Positions 32,142 through 37,582 of a stretch of 47,034 nt of DNA are shown piece by piece (the first letter of the stretch is position 1; each line of letters begins with the position of its first letter). This DNA is from a virus. The DNA lies in IMG/VR virus record IMGVR_UViG_3300009418_000002, positions 1 through 47,034 of that record. The stretch is one strand, 5' to 3'. A model generated the notes under the pieces. That model was not told the DNA's origin. It ran no database searches and was given only the letters and a program-made list of their open reading frames with translations. Position numbers and translations under genes: made by a program.

Positions 32142-32162
32142 TCTGTTCTCCTTGGTCGCGGC

Positions 32163-32609
32163 TTAGGCGACGGTTATTTTGCGGATGGGTGTGGTCTTCT
32201 TCGGCGTGTACTTCTTCAATCGACCTTCGAGTTTGGCGGTGTAATACTTGATGCGGTTCTGGTGTTTCTTGAGCGAGGTCATCTTTCGACCGATATCAGT
32301 AATGATCTTTTCACTGGCTTGCTGTGCCTCGTGCAGAAGTTGCTCGTCGCTCTGCGACCGTCGTGTGACGGGTGGACGTTTCCTCAGCGAGTAGCCACAT
32401 CTTCGGCATACCCTTCGACGTCTTTCATTCATAAAGACGTCAAGATGATTCGCCGTGTGGTTACAGTGAGAACAGGCCAGCAACGGAAGCGACTTGCCGT
32501 GTCGATCAGGGCCAAGTGCCGTCCTTGACTTGTGCCTCTTGTAGTAAGCCGTCTTCCGACAGGCGTTCTCATAGTCCCAATACTCTAGCGTCTTGTTTCC
32601 AAACGGCAT
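32163..32609 (-). CDS. zinc-ribbon protein
   Basis: This protein has 148 residues from the ATG at 32609 with AGGAGGACTGAC. It has a Zn-ribbon 'LACSHCNHTANHLDVFMNERRRRVCRRCGYSLRKRPP' (CxxC and CxxC). It has a Lys/Arg-rich C-terminus (KKYTPKKTTPIRK) that may bind nucleic acid. A regulatory role in the early operon is possible. Confidence 0.65.
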   Translation of the reverse strand: MPFGNKTLEYWDYENACRKTAYYKRHKSRTALGPDRHGKSLPLLACSHCNHTANHLDVFMNERRRRVCRRCGYSLRKRPPVTRRSQSDEQLLHEAQQASEKIITDIGRKMTSLKKHQNRIKYYTAKLEGRLKKYTPKKTTPIRKITVA

Positions 32610-32610
32610 G

Positions 32611-32847
32611 TCAGTCCTCCTTCCTCTGATACCACTCAGCATTAAGAAGCCGTGTCAGCTTGTCATGCACACCGACCAGCTTCACGTTGACCTGATGGGC
32701 GTGCCAGTTCGTGCGACGCTTTGCGCCACATGCCTCACAGTCAACAGATGAGGAATCCATCGCATCGGCCACACCAGCAATCAGGAGCATCGCTTCGTGT
32801 AGCTGATCAACCTGTGCTTGTGTGAGGCATGGCTCATGAATCGTCAT
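32611..32847 (-). CDS. small helical protein with CxxC
   Basis: This protein has 78 residues from the ATG at 32847, with GAGGAGGAC. It has two helices ('LTQAQVDQLHEAMLLIAGVADAM', 'HQVNVKLVGVHDKLTRLLNAEW') with a CEACGAKRRTNWH knuckle between. It overlaps the next small membrane gene. The family is unknown. Confidence 0.6.
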   Translation of the reverse strand: MTIHEPCLTQAQVDQLHEAMLLIAGVADAMDSSSVDCEACGAKRRTNWHAHQVNVKLVGVHDKLTRLLNAEWYQRKED

Positions 32848-32950
32848 CGTCGTCCTCCTCTTCATTCCAATTTTCAACCAGGTAAAACCCGACACAGCCG
32901 AACACGAATACAGCCAGTGCCGCGTAGATGGCAATCATCAGGTCAGGCAT
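32834..32950 (-). CDS. small acidic membrane protein (38 residues)
   Basis: Begins MPDLMIAIYAALAVFVFGCV, one transmembrane helix, then GFYLVENWNEEEDDDDDS, a very acidic tail. GGAGGATAACTA lies before the ATG. It ends by overlapping the start of 32611-32847. It is like small early phage membrane proteins; the role is not known. Confidence 0.6.
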   Translation of the reverse strand: MPDLMIAIYAALAVFVFGCVGFYLVENWNEEEDDDDDS

Positions 32951-32965
32951 TTAGTTATCCTCCAT

Positions 32966-33874
32966 TCATGTATGGCAATAGCCACTGCATTCGTTGTCAA
33001 ACAAATCCATCTGGTCGGTGTCGTCGTATGCGTCTTCGATTGGCACACCTGACTGATGCAGATACGGGTCACCACGCAGCAAAGCAATTCCCTTCGTGGC
33101 CATGACACGCTGGTCTTTCTCGGTAGCACTCCCGTCATCGATACGGGCTTTTGTGGCAAGGTATTCATCCCTCGTAATCTTTGGAATCTCCCGCAAGCTG
33201 CGGTCAAAGACAACCGCTTGGGCAAATTCTTCCGGTCTATGCTTCCGCATCTCGGCAAAATACCGTGACGAATGAAAGGGGCATCCAATGCAACTGCTTT
33301 TCACGGGTTCTCGCCCAATCACCTCTGTCACATACCGCTTGCAATCCTGCCTGTTGAAGCCAATTTCAATAAGGGGCCATCGTATGGTTTCCCAATGTTC
33401 GGTCGATGGCTTCATTCGACTGGCTTCGTCGGTAGAGATTCCAATCCATGTTTCGACATGATGTTTCCATCGTTGGTGAGGTTTATATCCGAGCAAACGC
33501 CGGACCTCTTTGACAATCGGTTGAATCTTGTATTCAGACGTACATTGCCGCCGCACGAATCCTTGTGAGCCGTCTTGGTTTTTAATATGAAGGGGCATCA
33601 TCGATGCGCCACGGGGAGAACGAATCGATCCGGCTGTTACTGTTCTGACCTCCACACCGTGTTCCTTTGCCCACACCTTCATATCTGACAAATGACGCAT
33701 CACGGCCGGTGGTTCCCATTGGGTGTCAGCGAAGATGGCAACGTCAGGTTTTTCAATGCTTGGAAATTCGTCACGACACGCAGCAATGAGAAGCGCCGTA
33801 GATTGCACCCCTGCACCAAAAGACAGCGTTCGATAATCGGGCGTTCTTTGATTGAGTTGCTGTGTTTTTGACAC
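32966..33874 (-). CDS. PAPS reductase/PP-loop-like protein
   Basis: This 302-residue protein has the PP-loop 'YRTLSFGAGVQSTALLIAACRDE' (SFGxGxxS at about 18-25), then 'AIFADTQWEP', 'TEHWETIRWPLIEIGF' and 'SSCIGCPFHSSRYFAEMRKHRPEEF' with the CxxC pair used by some PAPS-reductase-like and DndC-type enzymes. Such phage proteins bind ATP and may form sulfur-containing or adenylated groups. The substrate is not clear; the sulfur-related role is inference. Confidence 0.8.
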   Translation of the reverse strand: MSKTQQLNQRTPDYRTLSFGAGVQSTALLIAACRDEFPSIEKPDVAIFADTQWEPPAVMRHLSDMKVWAKEHGVEVRTVTAGSIRSPRGASMMPLHIKNQDGSQGFVRRQCTSEYKIQPIVKEVRRLLGYKPHQRWKHHVETWIGISTDEASRMKPSTEHWETIRWPLIEIGFNRQDCKRYVTEVIGREPVKSSCIGCPFHSSRYFAEMRKHRPEEFAQAVVFDRSLREIPKITRDEYLATKARIDDGSATEKDQRVMATKGIALLRGDPYLHQSGVPIEDAYDDTDQMDLFDNECSGYCHT

Positions 33875-34240
33875 TTACTCGTCCTCCGTTTTGCTTTCCC
33901 GTTTTCGCATCCATTCTTCGTCTTCTTCGTCCTGTGCCTTCATCCCTTGTTTTATCATTTCAGGGATCTTATGTCCCTTCTCGCATTCCCACTGTGTGCG
34001 CCATTGGCTGCGGTCTATCTTAAATACAGGAACAGTGACGAAGACTTCTGGTTCATCATCGGGCGAATTAGTCACAATGGCTCGGACATGCGACGCCGTT
34101 GGTATCCTGCGCTGCTCAGAAAGAACTATCGGGGTGTCACAAATCGGACACTCATCGAAGTCGAGAATATAGTCAATCATAGTGTAGCTTTCCTCTTGGC
34201 GTTGTTCATCGAGGTTGATGCTCTCTTTAGTGTTACTCAT
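33875..34240 (-). CDS. small zinc-type protein with acidic tail
   Basis: This protein has 121 residues from the ATG at 34240 with GGAGGAAC. 'DECPICDTPIVLSEQ' gives one CxxC and a later 'WECEKGHKIP' may give the second half. The C-terminus is charged (EDEEDEEWMRKRESKTEDE). It overlaps 34233-34574 by eight bases. Confidence 0.6.
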   Translation of the reverse strand: MSNTKESINLDEQRQEESYTMIDYILDFDECPICDTPIVLSEQRRIPTASHVRAIVTNSPDDEPEVFVTVPVFKIDRSQWRTQWECEKGHKIPEMIKQGMKAQDEEDEEWMRKRESKTEDE

Positions 34241-34574
34241 CAATAGGTTCCTCCAATGCCTTCTCAAGCGCGGCCGTTAAGGTTGCGATCTTGTCCTGCT
34301 TGTCCTTGTCAGCATGTGAACCAACCTGCGTCGAAGCCTTGACGATTGGCATCTTTGGCTCAGGCAGACCAAACAGAAATCCGGGGCCGTTCCCTTCTTG
34401 ATCCATCGAGACCTCCACGTTCCACGTCTCGCCCGTGGTTGGCGAGACCATCTTCAAAACCGGCCACACTTCGCCATCTTCCTCTTTCAGTTGAACGGCT
34501 TTGACCTTGCAGTTGACGAGTTGGGCGTAATACCCGCGAAGCCATGTTCGGTGTCTGAGTTCGTCTGTGTTCAT
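34233..34574 (-). CDS. hypothetical early protein
   Basis: This 113-residue protein has an ATG with AAGGAGAATG and, just upstream, the repeated hairpin 34587-34605. 'LVNCKVKAVQLKEEDGEVWPVLKM' and 'TGETWNVEVSMDQEGNGPGFLFG' form a beta-rich body, and the end is helical. The family is not recognised. Confidence 0.6.
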   Translation of the reverse strand: MNTDELRHRTWLRGYYAQLVNCKVKAVQLKEEDGEVWPVLKMVSPTTGETWNVEVSMDQEGNGPGFLFGLPEPKMPIVKASTQVGSHADKDKQDKIATLTAALEKALEEPIDE

Positions 34575-34586
34575 AACATTCTCCTT

Positions 34587-34605
34587 GGCGACTCGTTGGT
34601 CGCTG
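34587..34605 (-). repeat. repeated hairpin before a ribosome site, copy 1
   Basis: The plus-strand 19-mer GGCGACTCGTTGGTCGCTG occurs here and at 35219-35237. On the minus strand it reads as a GCGAC-CAACGA-GTCGC stem-loop placed directly before AAGGAGA of the next gene. It could set RNA stability or translation of the following gene. Confidence 0.6.
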
Positions 34606-34815
34606 CTAGCGTGGGCTATAGGTTTCGTAGATGTCGTTGATATCTTGTGGGGACTTGGCGACTGGCGTGCCTTCGGTCACATCAAACTTCAACCCTTTGA
34701 TGACGTTATCGAGTTGGCGTTTATATGCAGCCTGAGTGAACTTGAACACCCAACCGTCAACCGTGACATATCGACCATCGCTGATGGCTCGTGACATTCC
34801 GTAGTTGGCTTTCAT
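34606..34815 (-). CDS. small hypothetical protein
   Basis: This protein has 69 residues from the ATG at 34815 in a TAATG overlap. 'ISDGRYVTVDGWVFKFTQAAYKRQLDNVIKGLKFDV' contains a beta hairpin and a helix. The family is unknown. Its frame and overlap with the previous gene support it. Confidence 0.55.
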   Translation of the reverse strand: MKANYGMSRAISDGRYVTVDGWVFKFTQAAYKRQLDNVIKGLKFDVTEGTPVAKSPQDINDIYETYSPR

Positions 34816-35027
34816 TAGAGGCTCACCCTTTCTCCGCATACGCCACAGAAAAAGTAATTGCATTTCGCATTAACATGGTCGTAGCAGTCATGTCCGTTTT
34901 GCTTGACTCTCGCACTCTTTTGAACCCTTGCCCACGCCTCCTCCGAGGCGATTTCTTCCGGTGTCATGTCCACAAACTTGCCGCCGGTGTCAGGGCTAAG
35001 ACGTTGGTGTTGAATCTTGTCTGCCAT
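34815..35027 (-). CDS. small protein with zinc motif
   Basis: This protein has 70 residues from the ATG at 35027. The C-terminal part is HDCYDHVNAKCNYFFCGVCG, then ERVSL, a likely zinc knuckle; the middle is an acidic helix 'MTPEEIASEEAWARVQKSAR'. The start lies one base after the TAA of 35029-35205. Confidence 0.6.
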   Translation of the reverse strand: MADKIQHQRLSPDTGGKFVDMTPEEIASEEAWARVQKSARVKQNGHDCYDHVNAKCNYFFCGVCGERVSL

Positions 35028-35028
35028 G

Positions 35029-35205
35029 TTAGTTGGCCTCCGCATCAGTAAGCCTGTAAGTGAGCGTCTTCCGTACGTTGGTGCGGTTGTTCTCGTAAAT
35101 GGTGAGCGGTTCAGGATCGTCTGCACTGACGGTCGGCATCATCGCCCGAATCATCGCTTCGTCCTGTCTCAGTTTTGCTGCGACGTGTCGTAGTTGGTAA
35201 TACAT
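35029..35205 (-). CDS. small early protein
   Basis: This protein has 58 residues from the ATG at 35205, with AGGAGAGCAG, and preceded by the repeated hairpin 35219-35237. The sequence MYYQLRHVAAKLRQDEAMIR is helical, then 'EPLTIYENNRTNVRKTLTYRL' forms strands. No family is recognised. Confidence 0.6.
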   Translation of the reverse strand: MYYQLRHVAAKLRQDEAMIRAMMPTVSADDPEPLTIYENNRTNVRKTLTYRLTDAEAN

Positions 35206-35218
35206 GCTGCTCTCCTTT

Positions 35219-35237
35219 GGCGACTCGTTGGTCGCTG
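35219..35237 (-). repeat. repeated hairpin before a ribosome site, copy 2
   Basis: This is an exact 19-base copy of 34587-34605. It again lies directly before the AAAGGAGAG of the following gene (ATG at 35205). Confidence 0.6.
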
Positions 35238-35248
35238 GTTGCACCTGG

Positions 35249-35422
35249 TTATATAGTGTCCTTCGCCTTCCTGAGCTTCTCTTCCCGAAACTGATCTGCA
35301 CGTTTACTGAACGCCTCAAAAGATTCGCCATCGCGTGGTTTCGGAGTCATTGGACAATCATGAACATTCCAATCATCGCGGGACATCACTTTGCGGCATT
35401 GTTTGCACCTTACTGAATACAT
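35249..35422 (-). CDS. small zinc-finger-like protein, first gene after the structured leader
   Basis: This 57-residue protein begins MYSVRCKQCRKVMSRDDWNV, then HDCPMTPKPR, then a helical part ending RKAKDTI. CxxC at 6-9 and HxC at 21-23 suggest a zinc finger. The start is an ATG with AAGGAGAGTG, 17 bases after the closing helix of the noncoding stretch. It is the first gene of the early operon. The frame overlaps no other good frame. Confidence 0.7.
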   Translation of the reverse strand: MYSVRCKQCRKVMSRDDWNVHDCPMTPKPRDGESFEAFSKRADQFREEKLRKAKDTI

Positions 35423-35452
35423 AATGACACTCTCCTTGAGTAAGTAAAGTTT

Positions 35453-35483
35453 GATGTGTTGTTCTTTCAGGATGTTCGTATGT
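35453..35483. repeat. 31-bp imperfect inverted repeat, left arm
   Basis: Pairs with 35581-35611; 27 of 31 positions match. As minus-strand RNA the four differences become three G-U pairs and one C-A mismatch. As plus-strand RNA they become one G-U pair and three mismatches. The loop is 97 bases. Confidence 0.9.
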
Positions 35484-35580
35484 CGTATGCCAAGAGGGTC
35501 GCACCTGAGATATTTATTAGGGCCTCGGCACGATACATAGTGATCGTCCTAGCCTCACACACGTTACCTTTGACTGCTTA

Positions 35581-35611
35581 ACACACGAACACCCTAAGAG
35601 AACAACACATC
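35581..35611. repeat. 31-bp imperfect inverted repeat, right arm
   Basis: Pairs with 35453-35483 (see that entry). On the minus strand it begins GATGTGTTGTTCT, shared exactly with the plus strand of the left arm. The same TGTTCT core is also part of the boxA-like site at 36070-36063. Confidence 0.9.
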
Positions 35612-36051
35612 CAATGAAGACTCACCAGTACCGGAACTCTGCATCCGGCACCGGTGAGGTGACGCTAGCCTCAACTGAATCGGCGATACGTGGTGTCAAC
35701 GTCCACGACATCGTAATCTTCAAATATGGTGGATGCGAGGCTTCTCAGCAAGTTTGCCACACTTGCCTCGGTGACACTCGCGACCGCAAAGTTTCAAGAT
35801 ATTCGTTTCGCTCTCTGGCGGCGACTGGCGTGCGTCTCATCTCAGCGAGAATGAACCTTTCGGCGACGTGATCACGCTCTTGGGTGTTTTAGTTGCTTGA
35901 ACATCTCACGAACTTTGTACTGATCACTTCTAAGAGCTTGCTACTCTTCGCAACCCCTAGCGCGTCCTCTGTGGCTGTCTTGGCGTCGTGGCTATTAAGC
36001 TCGGCTCGGCTCCTGGCGTTGTGCGCTACGGACGTTTGTAGCTGACCAGCT

Positions 36052-36066
36052 ATTTAATTTTCAAAG
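36052..36066 (-). promoter_or_regulatory. boxA-like 15-mer with following hairpin, near main promoter
   Basis: The minus strand reads TGTTCTTTGAAAATTAAAT; the last 15 bases also occur at 25189-25175. TAGCT-GGTC-AGCTA follows as a small hairpin (36052-36039). TGTTCTTT is close to the boxA core of rRNA and phage nut sites. It lies about 15-30 bases after the predicted start site. It may load Nus factors so that polymerase can cross the whole genome. This is inference. Confidence 0.5.
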
Positions 36067-36090
36067 AACACATTACTTACTTACATATAG

Positions 36091-36119
36091 ATAATACACT
36101 AATTATACATATTACACAA
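36091..36119 (-). promoter_or_regulatory. sigma70-type promoter for the leftward operon and noncoding RNA
   Basis: On the minus strand the -35 is TTGTGT (36119-36114), the spacer is exactly 17 bases, and the -10 is TATTAT (36096-36091). The expected start is near 36084, which is just where the 5' strand of the closing helix begins. The surrounding bases are AT-rich. This is the best promoter in the window by eye. Confidence 0.6.
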
Positions 36120-36143
36120 GTTACCTCTCGCTTAGCTCCATGA

Positions 36144-36154
36144 TTCACGGTGAA
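36144..36154. promoter_or_regulatory. TTCACGGTGAA dyad and phased A-tracts between divergent genes
   Basis: The perfect dyad TTCAC-G-GTGAA lies 25 bases upstream of the -35 of the leftward promoter and about 70 bases upstream of the plus-strand gene. A-tracts at 36153-36157, 36164-36167 and 36176-36179 are spaced at near one helical turn, which would bend the DNA. It may be an operator or part of the control of the divergent genes. Confidence 0.35.
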
Positions 36155-36223
36155 AAACACACGAAAACATTAAGGAAAACGCACGTCCAAAAAAGATTTG
36201 AACTCATTTGTGGTACGCTGTGA

Positions 36224-36520
36224 ATGTCGATGGGAATCAAGTCAAAATTCGCACGATGGGCTATCGGTCAAGGCGTGTCTGACTACCTCAAAAAGATGGG
36301 CGTCGATAAGCCGCATCGACAGCGAGTTGTGAAGGCGGTGCAAGATATGTTGAACCCGAAGAAAGAACCTGTGATGCTTGGCGGTGTGGTATCAGTCGCC
36401 GTCGCACTCGGCGCGGCGTTCGGACTTGACTTAACGGTCGAACAACTATCCGTCACAGTGGCAACGGTCATTGCCATCGTGACGTTCGTCCAACGGAAAT
36501 TCGTCTCCCCTAAACACTAG
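36224..36520 (+). CDS. holin-like membrane protein
   Basis: This 98-residue protein has a basic N-terminal part ('MSMGIKSKFARWAIGQGVSDYLKKMGVDKPHRQRVVKAV'), then one or two hydrophobic helices 'VMLGGVVSVAVALGAAFGLDLTVEQLSVTVATVIAIVTFVQRKFV'. The two membrane parts with a short polar turn fit small holins. It lies beside the lysozyme gene but on the opposite strand. No good Shine-Dalgarno sequence is seen; the Met at codon 3 is a possible start. Holin assignment is by context. Confidence 0.6.
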   Translation: MSMGIKSKFARWAIGQGVSDYLKKMGVDKPHRQRVVKAVQDMLNPKKEPVMLGGVVSVAVALGAAFGLDLTVEQLSVTVATVIAIVTFVQRKFVSPKH

Positions 36521-36529
36521 GAGGTCATC

Positions 36530-36793
36530 ATGGGATGGGTCACGATTGGCCTGAAGATCTTGCCGTTCATCGTAGAAGCGGTCAACTGGGTCGAGAAGTT
36601 TGTGACAAGAAAGGGTCAAGAAAAGCAAGACGCCGCTATCAAGATGTGTGTGTCGATGCTTGGGATTGCAGAGGCCGCACTCGAAAGAGACATCCTCGAA
36701 GATTCTGAAGTCGAAGAGGCGGCACGCAAGACAATTGATGCCGTGGTCGCGCTTCAGAACATCATCGCCAAGAAGCAAGCCGATTCGTCTTAA
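36530..36793 (+). CDS. small helical protein paired with the holin-like gene
   Basis: This 87-residue protein has a strong AGGAGG. The N-terminal 'WVTIGLKILPFIVEAVNWVEKFV' is amphipathic or weakly membrane-bound, and the rest is helical and charged ('KQDAAIKMCVSMLGIAEAALERDILEDSEVEEAARKTIDAVVAL'). It resembles small phage proteins found beside holins in lysis cassettes. Its stop overlaps the stop of the convergent lysozyme gene. Confidence 0.6.
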   Translation: MGWVTIGLKILPFIVEAVNWVEKFVTRKGQEKQDAAIKMCVSMLGIAEAALERDILEDSEVEEAARKTIDAVVALQNIIAKKQADSS

Positions 36794-37290
36794 AGAAAGC
36801 GCATCGCCCGACGTACCCATCCCACCAGGAAGACGACTTGTGAGGTGTCGCGTTGGGCGATTCGGCAGTAGCGTTCGACACGCGACCGCACCAGGTTGGT
36901 CAGAAGTTCCCCACTCGGCACACCTGTAATCAGCGACAGCGTTTGCGGCCCGATGATCCCGTCCACCTTGGCATCTCTCAGGTGTCGTTGAAGACTCTTG
37001 ATGGCGGTGGCGGGACCAGACAGCACCGCATCATCTAAGACCGCAGCTTGAACCGTGTTCGGCAGTTGGTCAATCTTCGTCTTTTGGAAATACTGCTCTC
37101 GATAAATCGTCAGGGCTTCGTCACGGGTCAGAGCCTTGACATCATCGATACTGACCGGCCCACGTCGCCATCGACGGAGCGTGGCTAGCGTGATGCCCAT
37201 GTTCGTCGGGCCACCATAATCCGATGCGTGATGAACGAATCCGCCTTCCGACTCGATCAGTGCGTCAAGCACCTCTCGACTACTGGGCAT
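36790..37290 (-). CDS. endolysin, GH108-type lysozyme with peptidoglycan-binding end
   Basis: This 166-residue protein has 'LDALIESEGGFVHHASDYGGPTNMGITLATLRRWRRG' (catalytic Glu at 15 in ESEGGF), 'LTRDEALTIYREQYF' and 'VLDDAVLSGPATAIKSLQRHLRDAKVDGIIGPQTLSLI' (PG-binding_3). This is the GH108/N-acetylmuramidase layout common in phages of Gram-negative bacteria. It cuts the cell wall at the end of infection. It overlaps the 37280-37573 gene by 11 bases. Confidence 0.93.
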   Translation of the reverse strand: MPSSREVLDALIESEGGFVHHASDYGGPTNMGITLATLRRWRRGPVSIDDVKALTRDEALTIYREQYFQKTKIDQLPNTVQAAVLDDAVLSGPATAIKSLQRHLRDAKVDGIIGPQTLSLITGVPSGELLTNLVRSRVERYCRIAQRDTSQVVFLVGWVRRAMRFL

Positions 37291-37573
37291 CCCGTCTTAT
37301 ACGCTGACTGCTGGTGAACTCGGCACGCAGTTCTCGAATGGCTTGTTCGCTGGCTTCGGTCACAGTCGTGTTCCTGGTAATCGCTTCTGAGTTCTGCGCG
37401 ATAATGGTCAACAACTGCTCCGTTAGTTCTCGTCCTTCTTTGAGACTTGCCTTCCATTCTGCTCGATGTCGGTTCGCGTCCTGCCGTGCATAATAAAACA
37501 CAATTAAGGCCAATGAACCGCCGATACCTAAGTGCGCGATGATGTCTCCAAGATTTCCGTTGAATAATTCCAT
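37280..37573 (-). CDS. spanin- or holin-like small membrane protein
   Basis: This 97-residue protein has residues 8-28 (LGDIIAHLGIGGSLALIVFYYA) forming one transmembrane helix near the N-terminus, followed by a long polar coiled coil ('AEWKASLKEGRELTEQLLTIIAQNSEAI', 'ASEQAIRELRAEFTSS'). This order resembles inner-membrane spanins (Rz-like), which also have an N-terminal helix then coiled coil. It overlaps the endolysin gene. A second outer partner is not seen. Confidence 0.65.
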   Translation of the reverse strand: MELFNGNLGDIIAHLGIGGSLALIVFYYARQDANRHRAEWKASLKEGRELTEQLLTIIAQNSEAITRNTTVTEASEQAIRELRAEFTSSQRIRRDAQ

Positions 37574-37582
37574 TCCCGTTTC

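Larger units (their letters stand above)
35439..36084 (-). ncRNA. candidate large structured noncoding RNA (about 640 nt)
   Basis: About 800 bases (35423-36223) hold no convincing gene. On the minus strand this stretch begins at a predicted start (36084) and closes with a 9-bp helix of AGTAAGTAA (36081-36073) with TTACTTACT (35447-35439). Inside are a 31-bp stem (35611-35581 with 35483-35453), a 14-bp stem (35658-35645 with 35634-35621), and smaller helices: 35766-35761/35753-35748, 35707-35703/35693-35689, 35927-35921/35874-35868, 36028-36023/35963-35958, 35948-35944/35936-35932, 35547-35543/35534-35530. G-U pairs favour the minus strand. It recalls GOLLD or ROOL phage RNAs in size and setting. 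Whether it is one of those, a new class or a long leader is open. Confidence 0.6.

Noticed and set aside
35614-35871. 85-residue plus-strand reading frame in the intergenic region
   Set aside because: No Shine-Dalgarno sequence, odd composition, no recognisable protein, and it lies on the strand opposite to the helices of the structured RNA. It crosses the 14-bp hairpin and several others.
35439-36084. tRNA, tmRNA or rRNA fragment in the structured stretch
   Set aside because: I looked for T-arm (GGTTCRA), CCA ends, tmRNA tag and 16S/23S core motifs and found none. The ITS-like TGTTCTTTGAAAA is better read as a boxA-like element.
35439-36084. Mobile element bounded by inverted repeats
   Set aside because: No transposase, no target duplication, and the helices inside point to RNA rather than to DNA ends.
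36446-36820. 124-residue minus-strand frame
   Set aside because: It is opposite the two small plus-strand genes, one of which has a strong AGGAGG; no convincing product.
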